Positions 56,978 to 64,000 of a stretch of 64,000 nt of DNA are shown here, piece by piece. The notes beneath the pieces were generated by a model. That model was given only the letters and a program-made list of their open reading frames with translations, did no database searches and had not been told where the DNA came from. The translations under genes were made by a program, and so were the position numbers. Source of the stretch: Thermotoga sp. SG1 (lineage in GTDB: Bacteria > Thermotogota > Thermotogae > Thermotogales > Thermotogaceae); contig NZ_LNDD01000004.1 in the NCBI RefSeq assembly GCF_002865985.1, positions 62,001-126,000 on the forward strand. The letters are read 5' to 3'. The first letter of the stretch is position 1, and each line of letters begins with the position of its first letter.

Positions 56978-58081
56978 CTACATGTTCGCATACGGATCTG
57001 CCGCATCCCTGAGTCCGTCCCCAACGAAGTTGAAGCACAGAACGGTTGTGATCACAAACGCAACGGGGATCAAAAGCCATGGATACAAAGCAACTACCGT
57101 CAAATTCTGTGCCTCCTGGAGTAACACTCCCCAGCTGATCACTGGTGGTCTCAGACCAAGCCCAAGAAAACTAAGACTCGTCTCACCAAGTATCATCCCG
57201 GGAATGGAAAGTGTGATGCTTGCTATCAGATGACTCATGAAAGAAGGAAGCATGTGCCGGAAGATGATCCTTGCCTCCGATGCTCCCATAAACCTTGCTG
57301 CCATAACAAAGTCTTCTTCCCTCAAGGACAAAAATCTGCTTCTTACTACTCTTGCCAAATCTGTCCATCCCGTCAATGAAAGAATAATCAATATAACAAA
57401 ATAAACTCTAAGCGGAGGCCAGTTTTGCGGAAGAGCAGCACTTAGAGCTAACCATAATGGAATTGTAGGAATACTTTTTATAATCTCTATCGTTCTCTGG
57501 ATGAAGTTGTCCACCGCTCCTCCAAAGTATCCCGAGATGCCCCCTATGGTGATACCAAGAACAAAGCTCAGAAAGACTCCTATCAGACCTATCGATGTGG
57601 AGATACGAGCACCGTAGATGATCCTGGAGAGCATGTCTCTTCCCAAACTGTCCGTTCCAAGAAGAAACATGTAGCCATCTTCTACTCCAATGAAGTGTAT
57701 GTTCGTCTTCCAGATACCCCACAGTTTGTACTCGTCTCCTCGAACAAAAAACTTTATCCTGAAGATCTTGCTTTTGTCTTCTTTGTAGATCCTCCTCAAA
57801 GTCTCAAGGTCTACCGTGGAAGTGTAGCCGTACACGAACGGCCCAATGAACTTTCCCTCGTGGAAAAAGTGTATCCTCTGTGGCGGTGCGTAGGGAAACC
57901 TGTAGTTGTATTTGTTTGGATCGTACGGCGCAAAAAACTCACAAAAGATTGCAAGAATGTAGATTATTAAAAGCACCACCCCTCCTACCACGGCAAGTTT
58001 GTGCCTTTTGAACCTCCACCAGATGAGCTGCCACTGCGATGCGTAATAGAACTTCTCTTCCATCTGTTCTTTCTTCTTCAT
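56978..58081 (-). CDS. ABC transporter permease, DppC/OppC type
   Basis: 367 residues. N-terminal cytoplasmic helix region and first membrane helix ([20 protein letters not shown], about 30 to 50), then a long extracytoplasmic insert of about 110 residues ([23 protein letters not shown] ... EYKLWGIW), and five helices with [21 protein letters not shown] and the EAA loop [18 protein letters not shown] contacting the ATPases. The insert is longer than in classical OppC but is usual for the Thermotoga family. Ends shortly before oppD. Confidence 0.93.
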   Translation of the reverse strand: MKKKEQMEEKFYYASQWQLIWWRFKRHKLAVVGGVVLLIIYILAIFCEFFAPYDPNKYNYRFPYAPPQRIHFFHEGKFIGPFVYGYTSTVDLETLRRIYKEDKSKIFRIKFFVRGDEYKLWGIWKTNIHFIGVEDGYMFLLGTDSLGRDMLSRIIYGARISTSIGLIGVFLSFVLGITIGGISGYFGGAVDNFIQRTIEIIKSIPTIPLWLALSAALPQNWPPLRVYFVILIILSLTGWTDLARVVRSRFLSLREEDFVMAARFMGASEARIIFRHMLPSFMSHLIASITLSIPGMILGETSLSFLGLGLRPPVISWGVLLQEAQNLTVVALYPWLLIPVAFVITTVLCFNFVGDGLRDAADPYANM

Positions 58082-58091
58082 GCTTTCCCTC

Positions 58092-59075
58092 CTACTCGAA
58101 CCTGATCCTCGGATCTACCCACGCAAGAAGTATGTCTGATATCAACGTCCCTATCACAGTGAAAAAGCTCAAAAACATCACCAAACTCCCAGCAAGGTAC
58201 ATGTCTTGATTCTTCAATGCGTTCAGAAGTAATGGTCCTACTGAGGGTAAATTCAAAACGATTGCAGTTATTGTAGCACCTGAAAAGATCCAAGGTAACG
58301 ACCATCCCACCGTGCTGATGAACGGTATCATCGCTATCCTCAAAGGATACTTCCAGAACACTTTGTTCTCTGGAAGTCCTTTGGAGAGTGCCGCCTCTAC
58401 ATAGGGCTTGTGAAGCTCATCTAAAAGGTTTGCCCTCAGTGTCCTGATGAGCCCTGCCATACCCGAGGTTCCCAAAACCAACACAGGTATCCAGAGATGC
58501 TTCAGGATATCCAAAAATTTTTCGAAATTCATAGGAATGTTTAGATACTTTATGGAATACAAACCACTTAAATTTTCTTCTGTCAGTGTGTAAATTCCCC
58601 ACAACAAAACAAGAGCTAAGAGGAAATTGGGAACTGCTAGACCAATGTATCCAAGAACAGTCGCTAAATAATCTCCTATGGAATAAGGGTGGACTGCTGA
58701 ATACATACCAATGATGAATCCGAAACACCAGCTAAATATAAGTGATAATACGGCTACTAAAACCGTTATCCCTAATCTGTTCCAGAGTAATTCATTCACG
58801 GGTTTTTTCCATGAGAATGAGTATCCAAAATCTCCGTGCAATATTCCCCAGATCCATTTTAAATATTGAATATAAATGGGTTTATCTAATCCGTATTGTT
58901 TCCTCAATGCTTCCACAGTAGCTAAATCAATATCTTCACCGGAGACTCTCAATTGTGCAATATAAGATGTCAAAAAATCTCCAGGAGGAAGTTGAATAAT
59001 AGCGAAAGAAATGACAGAGATGACAAATAATGTTATAAGTGCATTTATTAACCTCCTGATGATGTATATTATCAT
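58092..59075 (-). CDS. ABC transporter permease, DppB/OppB type
   Basis: 327 residues, six membrane helices. N-terminus IIYIIRRLINALITLFVISVISFAIIQLPPGDFL (ends with PGD typical of DppB), YGLDKPIYIQYLKWIWGILHGDFGYS, and the EAA-like loop LPENKVFWKYPLRIAMIPFISTVGW. With the DppC-type permease it forms the channel. Three codons before the gene lies a stem-loop and beyond that the gene for the binding protein. The codon content is more A/T-rich than the ATPases. Confidence 0.93.
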   Translation of the reverse strand: MIIYIIRRLINALITLFVISVISFAIIQLPPGDFLTSYIAQLRVSGEDIDLATVEALRKQYGLDKPIYIQYLKWIWGILHGDFGYSFSWKKPVNELLWNRLGITVLVAVLSLIFSWCFGFIIGMYSAVHPYSIGDYLATVLGYIGLAVPNFLLALVLLWGIYTLTEENLSGLYSIKYLNIPMNFEKFLDILKHLWIPVLVLGTSGMAGLIRTLRANLLDELHKPYVEAALSKGLPENKVFWKYPLRIAMIPFISTVGWSLPWIFSGATITAIVLNLPSVGPLLLNALKNQDMYLAGSLVMFLSFFTVIGTLISDILLAWVDPRIRFE

Positions 59076-59123
59076 TAGATGTTCACCTCACCCACTGAGA
59101 TTTATAAAAATGGTGGTTTTGAC

Positions 59124-59149
59124 AAAAGGGGAGGATTCCCTCCCCTTTT
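59124..59149 (-). terminator. Stem-loop between binding-protein and permease genes
   Basis: AAAAGGGGAGG (59124 to 59134), loop ATTC, CCTCCCCTTTT (59139 to 59149) on the plus strand. On the transcribed minus strand it follows the solute-binding protein stop directly and ends in TTTTGTC. It may partly end transcription or protect the upstream part of the message, giving more binding protein than permease, as common in ABC operons. Confidence 0.65.
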
Positions 59150-59150
59150 T

Positions 59151-61118
59151 TTATTTTTCGAAATAGAATTGTTCTGGCCTGAGATTTTTTGGACTTCTTA
59201 TAAGTGGGAAATCCCAAAGCAAACCTTGTGGAACATTTTTCATGTTATTCTTTACGACAATTGGTTGTGGGAGAGCTCCTACAAAACCAACCATCCAAAT
59301 GTTCTTCTTATGGAGATTTATTACCTCTTTCATTAATTCATCGCGTTTTTTTGAGTCAACTTCTTTGACAAGCTGATCCCATATTTCGAAAAGTTTCCAT
59401 AGATCTGTTCCCTCTTTGGGTGGCATGCCTGTCTTTTTGCCAGTGTTGTACCATTGCCATGTAAGAGGTGCCCATTGACTACCAAGGATATGAGCTGGAT
59501 CTCCAACAGGATCTACATTTCTGTCGAATTCCCATACACCTATTTGTAGTTGCCCAGCCTCTAATCTTGTGACATACAGTGATCTGTCAATAGGTTTTAA
59601 AACAACGCTTATACCAACCTTTTCAAGATATGATTTAACCATTTCCATAGTTTTTTCTCTTGTTTGAGTTGGAGTTGTATATTCGATAACAATTTCAAGT
59701 TTTTTGCCATCAGGTCTTAGTCTATAGGAGTGTGAGGGATCCCATTTAAGACCCATCTCATCAAGGAGTTCGTTTGCTTTGTCAGGATTATATTCTGCAA
59801 ACGCTTTTTCCCATTCAGGGTCATAATATTTGACGCCTTTTACAAAAGATGCTTGGCGCGGCTCTCCAAGTCCTTGGTAAACCAACTGCCAAATTTCTTC
59901 TCTGTTCACTGCTAGAGACAAGGCCTGTCTAAATTTGGGCTCTCTCAGAATTTCACCAATTACAGGATCATCTGTATAATTCTGATTTATCATGAGGGTA
60001 TCAGCACTTCCTACAGCTTGTCTAGCAAGAATTATCTTGTAACCTCCCTTTTCTCTGTTGGAAGCAAGAATTGAATAGTCAGCAATTGTCAAATGCCTAC
60101 CTTGCATATCAATTTCTCCTGATATTGCTTTCATCAGTAACATCTGTTGATTTTCAACATAATGAAATACTATTCTGTCAATGTAAGGAAGTTGATTCCC
60201 TTCAGGATCAATTTTGAAGTAAAACGGATTTCTTTCGAGTATGAGAGCTCTCTCTGAAGAATCCTTGGATAATTTCCATGGAAAAAGAACCGGTAGATCG
60301 GGATTGACAAGCCAAGAATTTGACTGAAGGCATTTGTCCTTTACAAATTGGTACCACGTATTATATCCGTTATTTTTTGCTATTTCATTTGCTCTTTCTA
60401 GACCAACGTATTTTGGATGGAATTTTTTTATGTAATGTGATGGGACAACGAATTCAAGACCAGCTCTTCCTCCATCTCCAGCCAGAGCAAATGGGAATAA
60501 CGGATAAGGTTCTTTGAAGATTACTTTGAAAGTATAATCATCAATGATTTCCAGACTGAAAACTTCTCCACCCGGTTGGAAGACAGAAGGCACAGATGGG
60601 GTCAATTCTTTGTTTAGAAGAACATCATAGTACCAGAATCTTACGTCTTCTGCAGTTACTGGTTCACCATCAGACCACTTCAAACCCTCTCTGATTTTCA
60701 TAACATATTCTCTGCCATCTTCCGAAACCTGTAGACTTTCAAGAATATCAGGCAACAGTTCCTTACCAGCTTTGTCTGAAATTAACATAAATTCATAACA
60801 AATACGACCCGCATTCCACTCGTCTGAAAGCCCATACCATGCTCTGTTCCAAGTACCGCCGTATTTTCCTACATCTTCGTATGGAACTACCACAACAGGA
60901 TTCCTTGGCAGCCTCTCTTCAATCGGTGGTAACAATCCTTTCTCAACCATCTCTTTCAGCATAGGAGCTTCGTTGAATTTTGTGATCTTCTTTCCTGTCA
61001 GCCGCTCGTAATCGGTGAGATTGTAATACTCTCCAGGAACAATCTCGTTGAGTCCAATGGCAAGAATCTGAACCACAAAGATTGCAATGATAAAACCCCA
61101 TAAAAACTTTCTCAGCAT
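59151..61118 (-). CDS. Family 5 solute-binding protein (oligosaccharide/oligopeptide)
   Basis: 655 residues from ATG 61118 behind GGGAGGAGGTGGTACG. Signal peptide RKFLWGFIIAIFVVQILAIGLNEIV, then the SBP_bac_5 core: ESLQVSEDGREYVMKIREGLKWSDGEPVTAEDVRFWYYDV, GNQLPYIDRIVFHYVENQQML, FRQALSLAVNREEI, and the C-terminal YLEKVGISVVLKPIDRS. The 650-residue length and RDYRF-like N-terminus match Thermotoga family-5 proteins that bind oligosaccharides rather than peptides. Expected to hand a glucuronic-acid-containing sugar to the permeases (inferred from operon). Confidence 0.9.
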   Translation of the reverse strand: MLRKFLWGFIIAIFVVQILAIGLNEIVPGEYYNLTDYERLTGKKITKFNEAPMLKEMVEKGLLPPIEERLPRNPVVVVPYEDVGKYGGTWNRAWYGLSDEWNAGRICYEFMLISDKAGKELLPDILESLQVSEDGREYVMKIREGLKWSDGEPVTAEDVRFWYYDVLLNKELTPSVPSVFQPGGEVFSLEIIDDYTFKVIFKEPYPLFPFALAGDGGRAGLEFVVPSHYIKKFHPKYVGLERANEIAKNNGYNTWYQFVKDKCLQSNSWLVNPDLPVLFPWKLSKDSSERALILERNPFYFKIDPEGNQLPYIDRIVFHYVENQQMLLMKAISGEIDMQGRHLTIADYSILASNREKGGYKIILARQAVGSADTLMINQNYTDDPVIGEILREPKFRQALSLAVNREEIWQLVYQGLGEPRQASFVKGVKYYDPEWEKAFAEYNPDKANELLDEMGLKWDPSHSYRLRPDGKKLEIVIEYTTPTQTREKTMEMVKSYLEKVGISVVLKPIDRSLYVTRLEAGQLQIGVWEFDRNVDPVGDPAHILGSQWAPLTWQWYNTGKKTGMPPKEGTDLWKLFEIWDQLVKEVDSKKRDELMKEVINLHKKNIWMVGFVGALPQPIVVKNNMKNVPQGLLWDFPLIRSPKNLRPEQFYFEK

Positions 61119-61199
61119 CGTACCACCTCCTCCCAGTTTTGAAATTGACATCGTCAAAAATCACAAAAAGCAAACTAAAATCATCCAAAGTATGTCAAT

Positions 61200-61277
61200 A
61201 TGGTATCAATAAATGAGCAATTAAGTCAAACAATTTTGATACTAAATAACCTTGATATCTATCAATTGGTACTAAAT
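61200..61277 (-). promoter_or_regulatory. Possible promoter and 30-base spaced direct repeats before the binding-protein gene
   Basis: On the minus strand TTGACT (61229 to 61224), 18-base spacer, TACCAT (61205 to 61200) resembles a promoter. Upstream, the plus-strand text TTGATACTAAAT (ends 61247) and TTGGTACTAAAT (ends 61277) repeat 30 bases apart, near three helical turns, suggesting paired binding by a regulator. Also a half site ATCACAAA at 61160 to 61167 matches the arms of the palindrome in front of deoR. Confidence 0.4.
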
Positions 61278-61339
61278 ATTTACGATTACATTTGATTATT
61301 TTACGTTTTCTTTCCTTTACAACTTCTTACAACAAAAAA

Positions 61340-61359
61340 GCGCCCCCATAAAGGGGCGC
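61340..61359 (-). terminator. Intrinsic terminator after the GH4 gene
   Basis: On the minus strand GCGCCCC, loop, GGGGGCGC followed by TTTTTTG; on the plus strand 61340 to 61359. It lies directly after the GH4 stop (61382). It separates a deoR-GH4 transcript from the transport genes, which must then start from the promoter at 61200. Confidence 0.8.
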
Positions 61360-61381
61360 CAGAGTTTTTCGAGAGAATAAC

Positions 61382-62782
61382 TCATCCAGAATAATGCTTT
61401 TTCATTTCCTCGTTGAAGGGCAAGTTGAGGATATCATCGATGACAGCAACAGCCTGTTCGTAGGATTTTGTTCTCGGGTCTCTTATGAGAATCTCCTCAA
61501 GAACTCTCCTGTCACCACTGATGAACGCCTCAAACGCCCATTCCATCCTGAGTATCCTCGGAAGAAGATAGAACTTCTTGATCCTCTCTGTAAGATCAGG
61601 CTCTATCTTCTCTGGATGTATCCCCTCTTTGTCCACTATCACCGGCACCTCCACCACAACATCGTCTGGTATCCCTCTTATCACCCCTCTGTTCTCCACG
61701 TTCAACACTAACCTTACCCTCTTCCCATTCACCAGAGCGTTTATGAACGGTATGTGCTGCTCTACACTTTCACTTCCTGTTGTGAACACCTCAGGCCACA
61801 CCTTCGTGAGTTCTAGACTCGGATCTTTCTCCACTTCCTTTGCAAGTTCCATCAGCCTCCTCCTTTGCTTCCTCAAACCCTCGTAGAACTTCGGCCTTTC
61901 CGCCTCGTTGTCTATTCCTCCATACTTTCCATACCATCTCTTCTTCGTCTCAAGATCGTAGTGGTACTTCCACGTCCCATTCCTCACCGTGTCCCCTATC
62001 GGATACATCCCATAAAACCTGTACATGTCTATCGCAGCAGGTGAAAAGTCCACGTCCCATGGACTCTTCGGCTCCCAACTCGATGCGTTCTTCTCTATCC
62101 ACTCCTCAAGCCTGGGATAGAGGTCTTCTCCTTTCCACCTGAACCTGTTCAGCCATATTGCATGGTTTACCCCTGCTACCTGCCAGTCAAGTTCTTCTGG
62201 TTCTACCCCAACTACCTTTGCAAGGTGGAACACGTGTGCATATCCATGACAGAATCCTACTATCTTCGCCTTCGTCAGCCTCTTTACAAGCTGGGTGATC
62301 TCAAAAACGGGATTTGCCGTCTGCAGTATCCACGCATCCGGTGAGATCTTCTCCACAGCTTTTGCTATATCAAGGCTCATCTTCAGATGGTTGTAGTTGC
62401 TCAGGGTGTAGTAGTCAGATACCATGTTCAGCTCTTGGCTGTCTATCCCCCTGTAGTAGCCGTGCCTTTCTCCTACCTCCCTCATGATCTCGTAGTGCAC
62501 GTATCCGTCTTCATGCCCAGGTGCCCTGTAGAGTGCTGTGTTGATCACAAAGTCTGCTCCTTCAAGTGCCTTCTCAAGGCTCGTCGTCTGTTCCACTTCG
62601 TACTCTGCCTTCAACTCCTTCAGGTACTTCGTGACGAGAATGTGCGTTGCCTTCAGCCTCTCTTCGTCGATGTCCATCAAAACCAGTCTTGACCCATAAA
62701 GCTCCTTCGTCTTTGCCAGGTCCCCTACCAACTTTATCGTGTACCTCACACTCCCTGCACCTACAAATACAATGTTGGACAT
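61382..62782 (-). CDS. GH4 glycosidase, probable alpha-glucuronidase
   Basis: 466 residues from ATG 62782, with AAAGGAGGTAGTAAC. NAD-binding Rossmann start SNIVFVGAGSVRYTIKLVGDL, metal-site Cys/His in VGFCHGYAHVFHLAK (CHGY) and NPVFEITQLVKR. GH4 enzymes use NAD, Mn2+ and a redox elimination mechanism. The tetrad CHGx, rather than CHEx, CHSx or CNxP, is reported for the alpha-glucuronidase subgroup; I recall T. maritima TM1068 being placed there. This fits the neighbouring beta-glucuronidase. Deposited annotations may say alpha-glucosidase. Confidence 0.9.
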   Translation of the reverse strand: MSNIVFVGAGSVRYTIKLVGDLAKTKELYGSRLVLMDIDEERLKATHILVTKYLKELKAEYEVEQTTSLEKALEGADFVINTALYRAPGHEDGYVHYEIMREVGERHGYYRGIDSQELNMVSDYYTLSNYNHLKMSLDIAKAVEKISPDAWILQTANPVFEITQLVKRLTKAKIVGFCHGYAHVFHLAKVVGVEPEELDWQVAGVNHAIWLNRFRWKGEDLYPRLEEWIEKNASSWEPKSPWDVDFSPAAIDMYRFYGMYPIGDTVRNGTWKYHYDLETKKRWYGKYGGIDNEAERPKFYEGLRKQRRRLMELAKEVEKDPSLELTKVWPEVFTTGSESVEQHIPFINALVNGKRVRLVLNVENRGVIRGIPDDVVVEVPVIVDKEGIHPEKIEPDLTERIKKFYLLPRILRMEWAFEAFISGDRRVLEEILIRDPRTKSYEQAVAVIDDILNLPFNEEMKKHYSG

Positions 62783-62786
62783 GTTA

Positions 62787-63557
62787 CTACCTCCTTTCAG
62801 TGAATATAATTTCCACACCTTTTTCCCTGAATATTTCGTATTGATTTTCAGGGGGTTTTCTCTCCGTGATCAGATAGTCAATCCTCTCTGTGGGTATCAG
62901 ATGTGCCAGCGATCTTTTTCCTATCTTGCTGAAGTCGGCAAGAACGAAGATCTCTTCTGCTTTCTCAACGAAGATCCCCTTTATCCCCATCTCCATCGTG
63001 TTTATTTCGTAGGTTCCCTCTTCTGCGGTCACGCCTCTACATGAGACAAACGCTTTTTTCACAGAGAACTTCTTTCCACACTCTATCGTCAAAGAGCCTT
63101 CCACCGCTAAGTTCTCCGGATTCACCTTTCCTGTAAGCAGAACGACGCTTATACCGGGGTTTTTCGAGAGTTCCATGGCGGTGAGAAGGTTGTTCGTGAT
63201 GACGTGAACTGACTTTTGAGATGAAGCCAGGTGTTTTGCGAAGATATGAGCGGTGGTGCTTGCGTCTAGGAAGATGATGTCGTTGTCCTCTACAAAGTCC
63301 AGAGCAAGCTGGGCGATCTTTTCTTTTGCCTCCCTGTTTATCGAGAGCCTTCTCATGAAATCTGTTTCCTTCTCGAAGTAGTTCACTTTTCTGATGCCAC
63401 CGTGGACTTTTCTCACCAAATTTCTTTTCACCAGTTCTGCTACATCTCTTCTCACGGTGATCATCGAAACACCGAGTTTCTCCTGAAGATCTTTCATGCT
63501 GACAAAGCCGTTTTTGTCAACTATATCGAGGATTTCCTTCAATCTTTCCTCTTTCAT
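62787..63557 (-). CDS. DeoR-family repressor
   Basis: 256 residues. N-terminal winged helix RLKEILDIVDKNGFVSMKDLQEKLGVSMITVRRDVAELVKRNLVRKVHGG, the DeoR signature. The sugar-phosphate sensing domain (about 75 to 250) has IIFLDASTTAHIFAKHL, ITNNLLTAMELSKNPGISVVLLTGKVNPENLAVEG and AFVSCRGVTAEEGTYEIN. Divergent from the ASRT-like gene; co-directional with the GH4 gene 4 bases downstream. It probably represses the glucuronide operon and is released by a phosphorylated intermediate. Confidence 0.93.
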   Translation of the reverse strand: MKEERLKEILDIVDKNGFVSMKDLQEKLGVSMITVRRDVAELVKRNLVRKVHGGIRKVNYFEKETDFMRRLSINREAKEKIAQLALDFVEDNDIIFLDASTTAHIFAKHLASSQKSVHVITNNLLTAMELSKNPGISVVLLTGKVNPENLAVEGSLTIECGKKFSVKKAFVSCRGVTAEEGTYEINTMEMGIKGIFVEKAEEIFVLADFSKIGKRSLAHLIPTERIDYLITERKPPENQYEIFREKGVEIIFTERR

Positions 63558-63589
63558 ATCATCACCCTCCTTTCCTTTCGAGAGATTTT

Positions 63590-63616
63590 ATCACAAACAT
63601 CGTTGACTTTTGTGAT
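63590..63616. promoter_or_regulatory. Inverted repeat in the deoR / ASRT-like divergent region
   Basis: ATCACAAA (63590 to 63597), 11-base spacer, TTTGTGAT (63609 to 63616): perfect 8-bp arms. The spacer contains TTGACT (63603 to 63608), a -35 for the plus-strand gene, and the left arm overlaps GATAAAAT, a -10 for deoR on the minus strand. A likely operator for the DeoR protein, controlling both directions. Confidence 0.55.
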
Positions 63617-63666
63617 TAATTTATGATAAATTTATGTTTGAATTCATATCCACGAGGTGATGAAGA

Positions 63667-64000
63667 ATGAACGGTGCAAGAAAGTGGTTCTTCCCCGATG
63701 GTTACATTCCACGTGGTAAGAGGGGCTATCTTGTCTCCCACGAGTCGCTGTGTATCATGAACGCGGGTGAGGAAGCAGCAAGGATAAAGATTTGGTTCTT
63801 CTTTGAAGATAGAGATCCCATTGTTCATGAGGTGGAAGTACCAGCGAGAAGAAGCCTTCATCTCAGGCTGGACAAACTCGGTATCCCACGATGCAAACCC
63901 TACAGTATCATGGCAGAGAGCACCACACCTGTTGTTATGCAACTTTCACGACTTGATGTCGGAAAGAATCATCATACCCTCATGACAACCATCGGTTATT
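63667..64000 (+). CDS. Anabaena sensory rhodopsin transducer-like protein (partial at window end)
   Basis: 111 residues visible, frame open at 64000. ATG 63667 behind CGAGGTGATGAAG. The pattern RKWFFPDGYIPRGKRGYLVSHESLCIMNAGEEAARI and YSIMAESTTPVVMQLSRLDVG matches the PF07100 family (ASRT), of which T. maritima TM1070 has a known structure. In cyanobacteria the protein binds sensory rhodopsin; Thermotoga has no rhodopsin, so here it is likely a carbohydrate- or nucleotide-binding protein, consistent with its location beside sugar genes. Confidence 0.85.
   Translation, partial: MNGARKWFFPDGYIPRGKRGYLVSHESLCIMNAGEEAARIKIWFFFEDRDPIVHEVEVPARRSLHLRLDKLGIPRCKPYSIMAESTTPVVMQLSRLDVGKNHHTLMTTIGY

Overview
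The window looks like chromosomal DNA of a hyperthermophilic Thermotoga (order Thermotogales). The evidence is dense gene packing with ATGA-type overlaps, GGAGG ribosome binding sites, proteins rich in Lys, Glu and Arg, and a gene order that, as I recall it, follows the TM1005 to TM1070 part of Thermotoga maritima. That comparison is from memory and was not computed. I found no rRNA, tRNA, CRISPR array or intact insertion sequence.

Layout. 0 to 11 kb: a partial DUF1175 gene, then an AraC-type regulator facing a plus-strand run with two aldo/keto reductases, an MFS permease, an acyl-hydrolase, a cupin, the remnant of an iron alcohol dehydrogenase, a two-domain secreted esterase, a flavodoxin and a large secreted metallopeptidase-like protein. 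11 to 26 kb: DUF505 protein, glutamate dehydrogenase, an unstable stretch (a broken EAL gene, a VanZ-like gene with one stop, a frameshifted secreted protein) among transporters, an AAA ATPase with palindromic operators, a chemotaxis receptor, and a TetR-controlled ABC exporter whose ATPase and permease are fused in one frame. 26 to 29.8 kb: redoxin, MFS, mannose-1-phosphate guanylyltransferase and UDP-GlcNAc 2-epimerase. 29.8 to 37 kb: a complete overlapping histidine operon (hisZ-G-D-C-B-H-A-F-IE) preceded by a short leader peptide gene with four consecutive His codons and an attenuator hairpin. 37 to 50.5 kb: an ion permease, a minC / three M42 peptidases / SPOR-like / ComEA-like / Skp-like / lptB / LOG-like run, then cutA, a K+ channel, an archaeal-type glutamate synthase, spoVS and an MFS gene. 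50.9 to 64 kb: a minus-strand operon deoR - GH4 glycosidase - solute-binding protein - two permeases - two ATPases - decayed GH59 gene - beta-glucuronidase, facing an Anabaena-sensory-rhodopsin-transducer-like gene cut off by the window end.

The most notable items are the his leader/attenuator, the GH59 (galactocerebrosidase family) pseudogene inside a glucuronide-type operon, the in-frame ABC fusion across an A run with two TetR operators on its promoter, and a set of lightly broken genes. Their inactivating changes are in-frame UAG/UGA codons (three in the GH59 gene at apparent Trp positions), single frameshifts and an internal deletion. The last operon probably imports and cleaves glucuronic-acid-containing oligosaccharides; this is inferred from GH family and motif.
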